Source of the DNA: Takakia lepidozioides
Lineage: Eukaryota > Streptophyta > Takakiopsida > Takakiales > Takakiaceae
Length of the DNA stretch: 64,000 nt
Reading direction: 5' to 3'
Assembly (NCBI GenBank): GCA_030704615.1
Contig: CM060731.1
Coordinates: 23,806,001 to 23,870,000 of the forward strand
In this document: positions 21,233-31,559 of the stretch, in pieces
Layout of the letters: every line of letters begins with the position of its first letter
How positions within the stretch are numbered: position 1 is the first letter of the stretch
Notes under the pieces: generated by a model
What the model was told of the DNA's origin: nothing
The model's database searches: none
What the model saw: only the letters and a program-made list of their open reading frames with translations
Made by a program: the position numbers and the translations under genes

Positions 21233-21928
21233 TTAATGTGGCAATAACCAAAACTCTCTTCTGTAGTATCTCTCGTATATGCCTGGGTTTCTTTCAAGCT
21301 TCAATGCACCCTTGGCTATACTAGAAGTCTCCGTTACCATATAACCATATGGCAAACAAGTCTGGAAAGCTATTCTTGGTGTGAGTTTGATCCACAGAAT
21401 ATCCTTTGGAATCCAATTCTTTACCAGTACAAGCTCCTCATGCATATGAGTATAAACATTCACCTTCATTTCCTCCCAGCCTTCAAACTCTACTCGCTTA
21501 ATGGATAGCAATGCTATCACATAAACCAGTGTTGGTAACCAATGTGCTCTTCCTCTACAGGCCACCTGATAAATCTTTATCACTCCTTTCTCCAGACCCC
21601 ACTCAGGATCAGCATCATGTACTCTCTTAAGAATGTTTTCTTTACAACCGTCTGGCAATTCCAAGAACCTCTAAAAGAATTGTTTGGACAATCCTTCCTT
21701 CTTAGTTCCATAGGGAATTTGATTCACATCAAATTCTTTAATTCTCCAACCACCATGATCCCACCAGATGCCTATCACATCTGGTTGTTCATGACCCAGT
21801 TCCCCAGTATGGTTTCCAAATGTCGAGTGGCTTTTACTCACCCATCCATTTGCTATCCGAGGTGGAAACTCCAAGATAGAAGAGTTGGATATCTCTAAGC
21901 ACTCAGCCCGCTCAGAACAATCAGTCAT
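21233..21928 (-). pseudogene. Leader ORF of the gypsy element
   Basis: The frame begins with MTDCSERAECLEISNSS right after the LTR region and runs to 21233 with one TAG at 21671. It contains tryptophan-rich stretches (IWWDHGGWRIKEF, WGLEKGVIKIYQ, RAHWLPTLVYVIALL). It precedes gag and is not a standard retroelement domain that I recognise. The same start is present at 4,567 on the plus strand. It may be an N-terminal extension of gag or a separate small ORF. Confidence 0.5.
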
Positions 21929-21934
21929 GACCTG

Positions 21935-22873
21935 CAGCTAGTGAATCATGGTTGTGCTTCCTATTTGTATTCCTTCCTGCCTTCATGTTATCAATTTACC
22001 TTACCGTGTATACTGAAGCATCAGATTGCTTTAGTATCTACTAAGTTCCAATTAATCATGCATTCATTCCACAACTTCTCTCGTGTCTCTCTACACAGTA
22101 TGTTTGTATCGATTCAGTATCGGATTAAGATTAATCATGTATCATGCCTAAGCCATGGTGTCTCTATTCTACCATATTGTATAATTTTACAGCTTGCATG
22201 AACTAAGCCTCATTCAAGTCATCATCTCCTATTCACTGTTTCCGTTCTCCGTTACGTCTCCTCATCTCTTGAACAAGTCGCTCTCCTCCAGAAGTGATCC
22301 CCTTCCTGTTGCCGCTCTGCCTAATCTACCCGCAAGCTGTTCTAACCACCTAACTAACTAACCGTCACCCCTAAAGTAACATGTTCCCTCTGCAGATGCC
22401 GTTCCCACACAGTTGTTCCTTGTCAATGATAACTGTTCCACATGTACTGTGACAGGATGTGTCAAGCTGTGCCGAGCTGTGACTGGCTGTGTAAAGTTGT
22501 GTCGGGCTGTGACTGGCTGTGTGAAGCTGTGTTGGGCTGTGTCAGACTGTGTCTGGCTGTGATAGACTGTGACGGGCTGTGTAAAGCTGTGTCGGGCTGT
22601 GTCAGACTGTGTCTAGCTGTGATAGACTGTGACGGGCTGTGTAAAGCTGTGTTAGGCTGTGAATGGCTGTGCGAAGCTGTGTCGGGCTGTGTCAGACTGT
22701 GTCTGGCTGTATCAGACTGTGACGGGTTGTGTAAAGTTGTGTCGGGCTGTGTAACCCCCCCTAAAGCCTACTCCTGCCACCCCTAAGGCTCATGTTGGTC
22801 TCAGTCTGCGCAAAAATTAAGGGTACCCCACAGAACCCATAAAAGCGTCTAAGTCCCAAGCAGCCCTCTAACA
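21935..22873 (-). repeat. 5' LTR of the gypsy element (family X)
   Basis: On the minus strand it opens with TGTTAGAGGGCTGC at 22,873 and is collinear with the plus copy at 3,573. It carries the GGCTGTG/CACAGCC array at 22,448-22,757. The inner boundary is approximate, since similarity to the plus copy runs on into the leader ORF. The LTR is the promoter and terminator of the element in this class. Confidence 0.65.
22448..22757 (-). repeat. CACAGCC minisatellite in the 5' LTR
   Basis: Plus-strand text is a chain of GTGTCGGGCTGTG, GACTGGCTGTG, GTAAAGCTGTG and similar units of 8-11 bases over about 310 bases. It is the counterpart of 3,690-3,995. Confidence 0.9.
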
Positions 22874-22875
22874 CC

Positions 22876-23835
22876 TGCTAACTTGCAGAATTCAACATGC
22901 ATTCAGGGCCGAGTCTCAGGACAGGGCAAAACATGCGGCAATAGGTAGAAGAAGAAGGTGCCTTCACCACCACCCAACCAGCTACCTTATAGAATTCAAC
23001 ATGCATTCAGGGCCGAGTCTGATGACAGGGCAAAACAGGCTGCAATACATTAAGGAATAAGGTACCACCACCCAACCAGCTAACTTACAGAATTCAACAT
23101 GCATTCAGGGCCGAGTCTCATGACAGGGCAAGACAGGCTTCAATAGGTCAACGAAGAAGGTGCCCTCACCACCACCCAACCAACTAATTTTAGGGTTTAA
23201 CATGCATTTAGGGCTGAGTCTGATGAGAGGGCAAACCATGCAACAGTAGGTCAAAGAATAAGATGCCCTCACCACCACGGAACCAGCTAACTTCAGAATG
23301 ACAACATGCATTCAGGGCCGAGTATGATGAGAGGGTAAAATAGGCTGCAATAGGTCAAAGAAGAAGGTGCCCCCACCACCACCCAACCTGCTAACTTACA
23401 GAATTCAACATGCACTCAAGGCTGAGTCTGATGAAAGGGAAAAATAGGCAACAGTACATCAAAGAAGAAGGTGCCCTCACCACCACCCAGAATGCTAACC
23501 CCAGAAGAAAATTCAACATGCATTCAGGGCCGAGTCTGATGAGAGGGCAAAATAGGCTGTAATAGGTTGAAGAAGAAGGTGCCCTCACCACCACCCAACC
23601 AGCTAACTTACAGAATCCAACATGCATTCAAGGAGAAGTTTGATGACAGCGCAAAACAGGTTGCAATAGGTCAAAGAAGAAGGTGCCCTCACCACCACCC
23701 AACCAGCTAACTTTAGGGTTTAACATGCATTCAGGGCTGAATCTGATGAGAGGGAAAAACAGGCTGCAATAGGTTGAAGAAGAAGGTGCCCTCACCACCA
23801 CCCAACCAGCGTACTTACAAAATTAAACATGGTCA
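22876..23835. repeat. Tandem array of about 104-bp units
   Basis: AACATGCA(T/C)T occurs at 22894, 22998, 23096, 23199, 23303, 23407, 23515, 23619 and 23722, and a degraded one at 23826: spacing 98-108, mostly 103-104. Each unit contains CAGGGCCGAGTCTGATGA, GGGCAAAA, AGAAGAAGGTGCCCTCACCA and CCACCCAACCAGCTAACTT. No terminal repeat or ORF is apparent. The array begins within three bases of the LTR end at 22,873. Confidence 0.9.
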
Positions 23836-23881
23836 AAAACTAGGTTTGTAAGACTTGTAGGAAAGGTAATGTGACTTACCT

Positions 23882-23919
<38 letters not shown>

Positions 23920-24206
23920 CTTAGGGATCCCACCGCCATCTTGTTAGTATCTTTAGTGGGGGTGGCAGTCCTAGCAAGCCGCTTGGTAGGAGTCATTTGT
24001 GGACGAGCTGGCTCAAGCTTGTCAGCACTGTCCACATCCTCCTCCTCTGCGCTCTCGCTCTCTGGTGAGTAGTCTGCACTTCGAGTCGCAGCACTATCTT
24101 CCTCCGAGTTCCTCTCCAAGTCGCTCGACTCTTTTTCCCCCACACCCATGTGAACATGAGTATTTGCACTCAAACGACTACTTCTTTGCAATGGGCCATT
24201 CCACAC
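23823..24206 (-). CDS. Possible coding exon, acidic Ser-rich, family unknown
   Basis: The minus strand from 24206 to about 23,930 is open with MGVGEKESSDLERNSEED, SPESESAEEEDVDSAD and MTPTKRLARTATPTKD. The codon content looks like protein rather than chance. Downstream it runs into a GA microsatellite (Leu/Ser codons), where the coding part presumably ends, perhaps at a splice site just before. I see no domain, no partner exon and no promoter. It could equally be the 5' exon of a DNA transposon. Confidence 0.25.
23885..23918. repeat. GA dinucleotide microsatellite
   Basis: About 16 GA units lie next to the end of the 104-bp array and inside the open frame of the possible acidic exon. Confidence 0.95.
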
Positions 24207-24299
24207 ATAACAGGTTTTTTGCGAGACGCACTCTTTTTCTCTACAGTAGGAACTCGGAGAACAATCGCGAGAGGGAGTCAGCAGTGTGTAAAAGCGACT

Positions 24300-27170
24300 T
24301 ATGCAAAAAATGCGAGAGACTGTGTGTGTGAGTAGAGAAAAAATGAGAGACTTGTCGCGACGTTGTCCATGTCCCGGGTTGCATCGGATGGTCCACGTCC
24401 ATCCAGTGGCGGAGATGGGATGTTGACACGTCGTCGTTTTACAAAATAAAAACTAGGGTATAAAGTAACCACTACCTTAGTGTCCATAACAACTGCTGAT
24501 TGCTGACATGACAGTCAGTGAGGGGCTATTGTAATCTAGGGACGTCGTTTATGTAACACCAGCGAGTTTGGCCCATGGCAACGCATAGGAGGCTACGTTG
24601 GGCCATGAACGAGGGGGAGCGCAATGCAAGTGTTACTTGAGCAAATGAAGAGCTGAGAATGTGAGCCAAACAATGAAGAAGGAAGGGAGCACTGCATGTA
24701 GAGTAGTGGAGCGTGGAGACTGCATTGACTTACCCAGGACTGCCTTTCTATTGCCATTGTAACCTCGGCTATTTTTTGGGCACGGAAGGCTTCGTATTAA
24801 CACTTTGAACATGCTTAACCCTAGCTTGATAGTGAAATGAATACTAACAAGCCTTTAGTCACCCTCTACAAGCCATGGCGTACACCATTGACTCCATAAT
24901 GCATACAAAGGATTCTCAAACCCTAGAATCCATGCTTCCACACACACAAGACTTCCTCTTTGCAATCCTTGCAAAATCTTGTGACTCAAGAGCTTTCTTC
25001 TCAAGCTCTCCAACTCCTTGGTGCATGCAACACTCGAGCACCTTTCCTTGCAACCCCTTGCAAGCCTTGTGATACAAGAGCTAAATTCTCCTAGCTCTCA
25101 ACCTCTTTAACATACAAGTGCAATACTAATCCTTACACTCCGCACTCACAAGCATAAGGTGATCTTCCTGTAGTGATAAAAGATGAGAAATGAGAGAAGT
25201 GGAAGACAATGAAAGCTCTCAAAGCATGAAGCAATCACAATCCACCCTACAAAGTCCTCAACACACTCCCTCTCAATACCTAGAGCTATGGAGATGAGAG
25301 AGGCTCATGGAGGCTCAACTACAAGAAGATGAGCCCTCCTCAAAACTCAGGGAAAAACCCCTTTCCAATGTCCCAAGTGAGGCTTGACACCTCACTTGGC
25401 ATATGAGACCAAATGAAGTCCCAACACACAAAATACAAATATAAATATCCAAAATGTCCTAGTTAACTAGAAGTAGGTAATTCTAGTTAACCATGACTAA
25501 AACCATGACAAGGTTTTTACTGTGTGGGGGTCGGACAGGCTATTGGCGGTGGTGGGTTGTTGCTTCGTTTGCGCGTCATCGATGGTCCATGGGCTCTGGT
25601 TGCTGTGTTGCAGGTTGTTGAGGTTGCTTTGACATGGGGATGGGCTGGGAGTGGGTTTCATCTTTTTTTTGGGGTCATTGTTGTTTCTTTGGGAAGGGGG
25701 GAGTTGCAGCTTGGTTGGTTGGTTTGTTGAGGGGATGCTTGTTGCTTTGGGGCGGGGGGGGGGTTGTCTGCATTATGGGCAGATTTGGGATCCCCCCAGA
25801 GTTCTTGGGCATTCTTCTCTGTATTTCATGGTAAAGGGTGGGGCCTGCATGCACTGTTCATGTGAAGGTTGTTGGTTCATGGCAGTTGGCGCCTATACTG
25901 AATGTTACAGGGTGCTACAATTTTCGCTTCCAGGAAGCCCTTCACGGCTACGTGGCCCGGAAATCCCACCGGAAACGTATAGCCGGTCCGGCCATTGAAT
26001 GCCTGAGTAGGACTTCACCGAAAATTTCACCTAAATGAAAATCTTGATTTGAGTTTTCGAATTTTCATGGCTTGTGGGTAGTGGGGCACTCCACCTTTCT
26101 ACCGCAGGAATTTTGATTCCATTGTAAAATTCCCCTTCTCCTGGGTGTTTCCAGTTTGTAGAGTACTTTTGGCTCCATTTACCCCCCCCCTTGTTTTCAC
26201 ATAGGATCCGACCCCCTCCCAAACTTGGAATTTGGATGTGAAATTTTGTTTGAGTGTCCTGCATTCAGAATGTGGAGAGGGCATTTCACCAGGAAAAATA
26301 AAAAACATTGGGCAAATCCTTGCTCAAAGGAAAAAATGCTAGGTGAAATATGATGGATTTGAAAAAACAACAATACAAAATTGTTATAATATAGCAATTG
26401 GAACGGTCAAACACTCTGAAATTTTGTAGGTAGGAAGATGCAGTAGGTACGATGGAAGTTGTAAGGTTCATTTCCCTGGATGTTTGGGGCCAGGGAGATA
26501 TGCCCTCATCCGTGAAGGTATATCCGTTTCCCACCCAAAAACTGCTCGTGGTTTAAGGGGTTAACAGAGGCTAACAGTCTACCCTCTTTGAGCGGAAACT
26601 GGTGTGCGCGGCCAGAGGGGCCGTTCTTCTCTGACGTTGTTGGTTGGTTGGCTCTACGAGTCTTCCGTGGGTATTCTTCCTGCTGGGGAGTCTGAGAATC
26701 CAGTAAGTACTCTTCACCCACATTGCTGAATCGGGGTCGTTGGTTAGAGTTAAAGAAATTTCCTTGAAGATTTCATCTGCCAAGGTAGTGTCAAGTTACC
26801 CATTTGTTCTGAGATGTGGAGTCGGTTGCTGTCTCTTTGATCTGCGTTCATCGACTATGTTTTGACGTGTTTGAAGTGTCGATGTATTTGTGGGTCTGTC
26901 GCAAAGCGGCAGTAGTCGTCTCTTGTTCTCGTCTGAGACGGCATTGGAGCGCATTGTAGACCGCCGACCGTGCGTGTAATGCGTACGTGTCTGTGTGTGT
27001 GGGTGTGACGAGACAGGCACTCAAGGGATTTGACCGGTGGTGTATTTTTTGTTTCTTTTCATCCAGATCTCACACCAGATTTGCAAGAAGGTTTTGGTGT
27101 TCTTCCAGACCTGGTGCTTTTTCCCTCTTCCCGATTTCAAGACATTTTATTTAGGGAGAAATCCTCTAGA
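24300..27170. other. Gene-free stretch upstream of the desaturase gene
   Basis: I find no supported gene. 25,524-25,800 is strikingly G/T-rich, with a run of nine Gs, and its open frames are low-complexity. 26,700-27,170 lies directly upstream of the desaturase start and should contain its promoter and 5' leader, but no TATA box stands out. 26,545 ends in TTAAGGGGTTAA, which looks like one end of a TTAA-type element whose partner I do not find. Confidence 0.4.
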
Positions 27171-27174
27171 AGCT

Positions 27175-30021
27175 ATGGTTGCAAATGGCGATGCACCTCC
27201 AGGATACGAGTGCCAGCCATTGATTGGTACGTTCTCTCTACATACCCGTGTTTTCTTTTTGGTGATTGATAATTTAACGCATTTAGGTCTCTGCTTGTCA
27301 AACGTCATCACATCATTAGGTTTTTTGTAGTGATTGTTCACTCCTGCCGGATTCATTGCTGTGTAGTCCAAGCACATGGGAAAGCTGGAAATGAGCTATC
27401 AGTCCACAGTAACCTGCATAACTGTCCAGTGTTCAGTCGTCAGTGTTTTTCGGGCAGACTGTTTGTCTTATTCTAACCAATCACGGGGAGTTTCAACACA
27501 AAATTTGATTTGGGCTCAGACTAGGTGGCTTAATGTAGTCATCAGATTTGGATTGAGGACACCAAGCTATATTGAAAGTGAGAAGAAAAACAATTGAGTT
27601 CCTTGTGCCACTGGGCAGGTAGCTGCCTGGATCTCTCTAAGTAAGGGTAGCTTAAACATAGATCCCTGGCTAGTGGCGATTGCTTAGACAATGCTGCAAG
27701 GTGATTCTGCAGTGAAATTCTAGAAGCTAATTGAAGCTGGAATTGATGTCTAAAAGAGTACGTTGTAACCAATGCACGCAGAGCCATACTGGAGTCTATA
27801 GGAAGGTGCTCACATTAAGATCAAAGTCCTTGTTGTATAAAGTGTGAACTGGTAAATGCAGGTTGTTAGCTATAACTGTATCAGCACTCACACTATAGTG
27901 AAAAAATCGTGATTCTGTATTCTAAAGTCTGCGGAGCATCTGCGGAGTTGCCTGTCAAAGCAGGCACAGAAGGAAAAGAAGGATGCATGGCCAACGATTT
28001 TCACTGGTCTGAAACGGATGAACCGCACGCTAGTAGACGCAAGCAGATCCTGGCAGCACATCCCGAAATCAGGGACTTGTTCGGACCTGATCCATGGGCC
28101 TTTCCACAGGTAATCAAGACAATGTACACATATTGACTTCTGTGATCTCCTTTCTTCCCCCATGGTTCCTCTTAGTCACCTCCGTAGGCCTTTCCAGGCA
28201 GATTCTAAGTAATGGAGCTTTCCTCACAGGTAAACCCTAAAATTGAATGCGTGCAATCTCAAAGTGCGTCATAAAACGCATTTAGGTGCTCGCCCTGCAT
28301 TCTACGTCCTTCGTTTAATGCCTTAATTTGTAGTGTTTGTTAGTCATAGGGAGAGAGAAGGAGCTATTTTTTTCATTATCCTACATCAAGGGCCTAATTT
28401 GTGGTATTAGAAGGAAAATATAGGTCAAGTACCAAAGTACCTTACTTTTGGATCTGACTTTCTCTGAAATCTCCAGCCAATCAATCCATCTGATACTATG
28501 GGTACAATGAACGGTGAACGACAACTCTTCAACAGATAATGAGAAGGATGGGTAAGAGAAGGCTGGAAAAATTCCATTAAGCAGTTTAAAGAAGTTTGCT
28601 TCAACGAAACGTATTCACTGTTGGTGGATGTTAGATGCGATTGTGCAACTTGAAATTTATCTTCAGTCCTAATAGCAACACCGATGTCAGTAAATAAAAC
28701 AAGAGAGGTACAGTTTTGTATAAATATCTGGGTGACAAACACAGTAGGTGTGAGGAAGGAGGAGGAGATATGCAGATGAAAATGTGTTAGCAGACACAGA
28801 GGCACAAGGTGGGATCCTAAAGAGAGGTTGCACAGGCATGAATAAACTGCACACCTACTCTACTAGCCTGTCTACCATCAAAGGGTCACATCTTTGTAAT
28901 CATGCCTATTCTGTATTGTTGTGTGTGTGCTTCCACTTTATTGAGGGTGCATGATGTGTATGTGGTTCCAGATGTGGATTTTCCCCCATAGCACTAATTT
29001 TTCTGGTTCCTCGTCTGGCAGATTGTGGCAGTTGTTCTCTTACAGACATGGACAGCAACAATTATCCAACACACGGGATGGCCAATCCTTTTAGCTGTGG
29101 CCTATTGCTTTGGGGCATTCCTAAACCATAACTTGTTTCTTGCGATCCATGAGCTAAGTCACAACCTTGCATTCTCTAAACCTCTCCACAATCGACTTCT
29201 TGGGGTGTTTGCAAATCTACCAATCAGTATCCCGATGTCCATCACCTTCCAGAAGTACCACCTTGAGCATCACAGGTTCCAAGGGGTTGAGGGTTTTGAC
29301 ATGGATATCCCAAGCTATTTGGAAGGTCGTGTAGTGACAAACATGTTTTTAAAGATCTTGTGGGTGGTGTGTCAGCTCTTTTTCTATGCGCTCCGACCCC
29401 TCTTTCTGAATCCTAAGCCTCCAGGCCTCTGGGAAGTTGGCAATTTGGTCATTCAATTGACATTTGATGCTGCAGTAGTCCACTTTGTTGGGTCAAAAGC
29501 TTTGGTATATCTTATACTCTCAACATTTCTTGGAGGAGGCATGCACCCAATGGCGGGACACTTCATAGCAGAGCACTATGTATTTTCGAAGGGTCAAGAG
29601 ACATACTCATACTACGGGCCTCTCAATATGTTGGCCTGGAATGTTGGGTACCACAATGAGCACCATGATTTTCCCCGGATTCCTGGCAGTCGGCTTTATA
29701 AGGTAAGCTTAATGCCTCCTGAGCAGATGTACATTGTAGATATATTTTTGTTGCTACTTCTTTAATACCCCTTATTAAAAGTCAATGGTGGACCTGGCAA
29801 TGTCGAGTTTGAAGTTGTTTTAAGGATAGAAGTCCAAGGAATGGGACTAACTTGTAAGAGAGTCTGTGGAAATGAAGGTGAAGCAAATTGCACCAGAGTT
29901 TTACGACAGCCTGGCAAGTTACACATCTTGGACATATGTTATCTACGGCTACATCACAGATCCTACAGTTGGGCCCTTCAGCAGAGTAAGGAGGAAACCA
30001 CAGCAAGCAAAGCTCGATTGA
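27175..30021 (+). CDS. DES1: Sphingolipid delta(4)-desaturase
   Basis: Four coding exons with GT-AG introns join in frame: 27175-27226, 27964-28109, 29022-29702, 29878-30021, giving 340 residues. The enzyme introduces the 4,5-trans double bond into the ceramide long-chain base in the ER membrane. Support: an N-terminal FHWSETDEPHASRRKQIL block typical of DEGS proteins, then three histidine boxes, HELSH (residues 109-113), HLEHH (146-150) and HNEHH (277-281), which bind the di-iron centre. Hydrophobic membrane segments lie around residues 67-105 and 185-235, and the C-terminus is YTSWTYVIYGYITDPTVGPF. The start at 27175 fits because exon 1 ends in phase 1 and exon 2 begins with the matching two bases. 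Length and all motifs look intact. Confidence 0.93.
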
Positions 30022-30253
30022 TTGGTTGTGGAACCCTGCACTCGGGCCTTTTAGAAACAGGAGGTCTTTTGGACCTACTTTACTTTTGGATCTTCACTAC
30101 CTCTGTACTGCACTTGGCACTTGGCACTTCTTCATCAGGCAGACCTCCTGAGGTGGGATTATTTATTTCGTTTTGAATCACTCAGAAGTGGAAAGCTTGG
30201 CAATCAGAAGGCTGCTTCATTGGCTAACATTGTAGCATCTGTGGGTTGGCCAG

Positions 30254-30439
30254 TTGTATCTTGAGTTTCTGGAGAAGTTTGAGCGAAAGTTTGTGGTGCA
30301 AGGCCCATACGATACTCGGGATATTTTCCAATCTCTCGACCTTGGCTGGTCACTGTTGCGTATTTTCCCCCGCGAGCTTCTTTGTCGGATACCTGCTAAG
30401 ACCCTTGACGAGTTCTATAGCCGGGACTCAGACCACTAA
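30254..30439 (+). pseudogene. V-ATPase subunit B C-terminal fragment
   Basis: An open stretch from [14 protein letters not shown] to a TAA at 30437-30439 (61 residues) is the conserved C-terminus of the B subunit of the vacuolar H+-ATPase ([19 protein letters not shown], then [14 protein letters not shown]). AG at 30252-30253 could be the acceptor of a last exon. No upstream B-subunit exon is visible between here and the desaturase stop, only 230 bases away, so this is an isolated exon copy. Whether it is transcribed as part of the desaturase 3' region is unknown. Confidence 0.8.
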
Positions 30440-30464
30440 ACAGTGGCTGGAGTAGGGATTGCCT

Positions 30465-30690
30465 TTTCTGTCCTATGTAGTGGAGAAAGTTTGAGCAGAA
30501 CTCATATCACGTGGAGGCCATACAATCCTCAGGATATTTTCCACTCTTTTGACGTAGTTCCTGTTACCTCATTTCCCCTGGACACTTACTTCACGGACAC
30601 CTGCTATCACTCGACAAGTTCTATAGCTGGGACTCAAAAACCACGATTACGTGGCTTGGGTGGGATTTGCCTTTTGTCTCTTGTATTCCA
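30465..30690 (+). pseudogene. Second, degraded copy of the V-ATPase B fragment
   Basis: GAGAAAGTTTGAGC, CCATAC, GGATATTTTCCA, CACCTGCTA and GACAAGTTCTATAGC appear in the same order as in 30,275-30,425, with deletions and frameshifts. The flank GGATTTGCCTTTTGTC repeats 30,457-30,475. It is therefore a tandem duplicate of exon plus 3' flank, about 210 bases downstream. Confidence 0.65.
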
Positions 30691-30751
30691 TTGCTTCTGT
30701 TTATGCTGCAAGGCGTTACTACTCTTGTGTTTCATTGTATCATTGTAAGGG

Positions 30752-31475
30752 CCCTATTACCATTGAATCCAGAGGGGGTGGACATCACATCCAGACATGA
30801 CCGCAACAGACTCATTAGGAGAGAGCTTATGGAATTACATGTCAAGAGAACTTGGAAGCTACCCAATCTCACGACAAAGCTCCACTTCTATCGAGAGACA
30901 TTCTTGGTGCTCCGAGATGATAGAATCTTGAGGCCAAATTACATTTCAGAATCCTTATCTCCTTCCCTCCTGAGGGCATTGGGGTGGTTCAGGGTGGGTT
31001 CCCACAACCTATGGATAGCGACTGGAAGATGGGAAACCTGCAACGAGAGGACCGCCTTTGTCCAGCTTGCATGGGGCGCAGCCGGGAAATTGAAACTGAA
31101 GAACAATTCTTCTTCTACTGCCCTCTATACTACGAGATCCGCGGGAGATTCCACTGTCTATTCAGTGGAACCCAATCTCTCACTGAAGTCTTCCACTATG
31201 AGGATCAGAAATGCTTGGCAGCTTACCTGCACGAGGCCTTCACCCGTAGACAATCACTAGAACATTAGTTCTTATTCTTGGGTTCTGGTTTTTCTTCCTC
31301 TCATGTTTTTTTCCTTCCATTTTGTCCCATAAGCTCAATGAGCTTTCTGCAGACGTTATAAAGCACCATTTCATTTCATTTCATTTCATTTCATTTCATT
31401 TCATTTCATTTCATTTCATTTCATTTCATTTCATTTCATTTCATTTCATTTCATTTCATTTCATTTCATTTCATG
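30752..31475 (+). mobile_element. 5'-truncated LINE, 3' end
   Basis: It matches 37,073-37,697 of the larger LINE: NPEGVDITSRHDRNRLIRRE, LHFYRETFLVLRDDR, LSPSLLRALG, and the C-terminal zinc-binding stretch (CPAC, later CPLYYEI), here split over two frames. It then ends in GCTTTCTGCAGACGTTATAA and a long TTTCA-repeat tail. The copy is pseudogenic and sits just downstream of the V-ATPase fragments. Confidence 0.8.
31368..31474 (+). repeat. TTTCA pentanucleotide tail of the LINE
   Basis: About 21 perfect units of ATTTC follow the LINE 3' end. The other LINE copy has the same junction with only three or four units at 37,684, so the pentamer is part of the element's 3' end and not a chance neighbour. 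Confidence 0.92.
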
Positions 31476-31559
31476 TTAAAGTAATGGTATCCTTATTTCG
31501 GTCCACAATAAATTTGTGTTTGTGTTATGGGATTCTGTATGTATCCTATCTTGTTACCT

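Larger units (their letters stand above)
15113..22873 (-). mobile_element. Ty3/gypsy LTR retrotransposon, nearly complete, decayed
   Basis: Read on the minus strand the order is: 5' LTR (22,873 to about 21,940), leader ORF, gag with zinc knuckles, protease (DGGSGVNIM), reverse transcriptase, RNase H, integrase. RT before integrase defines Ty3/gypsy. Frames are broken by stops at 15900, 16516, 19995, 20268 and 21671 (TAG) and 17964 (TAA), and by at least three frameshifts. No matching 3' LTR follows integrase; the sequence runs directly into a CACAGCC-type array at 15,112. The array also exists inside the 5' LTR, so the 3' LTR may have been lost by exchange between arrays. Confidence 0.85.

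Noticed and set aside
22876-23835. CRISPR-like array
   Set aside because: Units are tandem, with no unique spacers between short repeats, and the context is eukaryotic. It is a satellite array.
25524-25998. Gly/Val/Leu-rich open frames
   Set aside because: The region is G/T-rich low-complexity DNA, several frames are open together, and no domain is visible.
26540-26560. Right end of another TTAA element (TTAAGGGGTTAA)
   Set aside because: The left end could not be found within the window, so no element is called.
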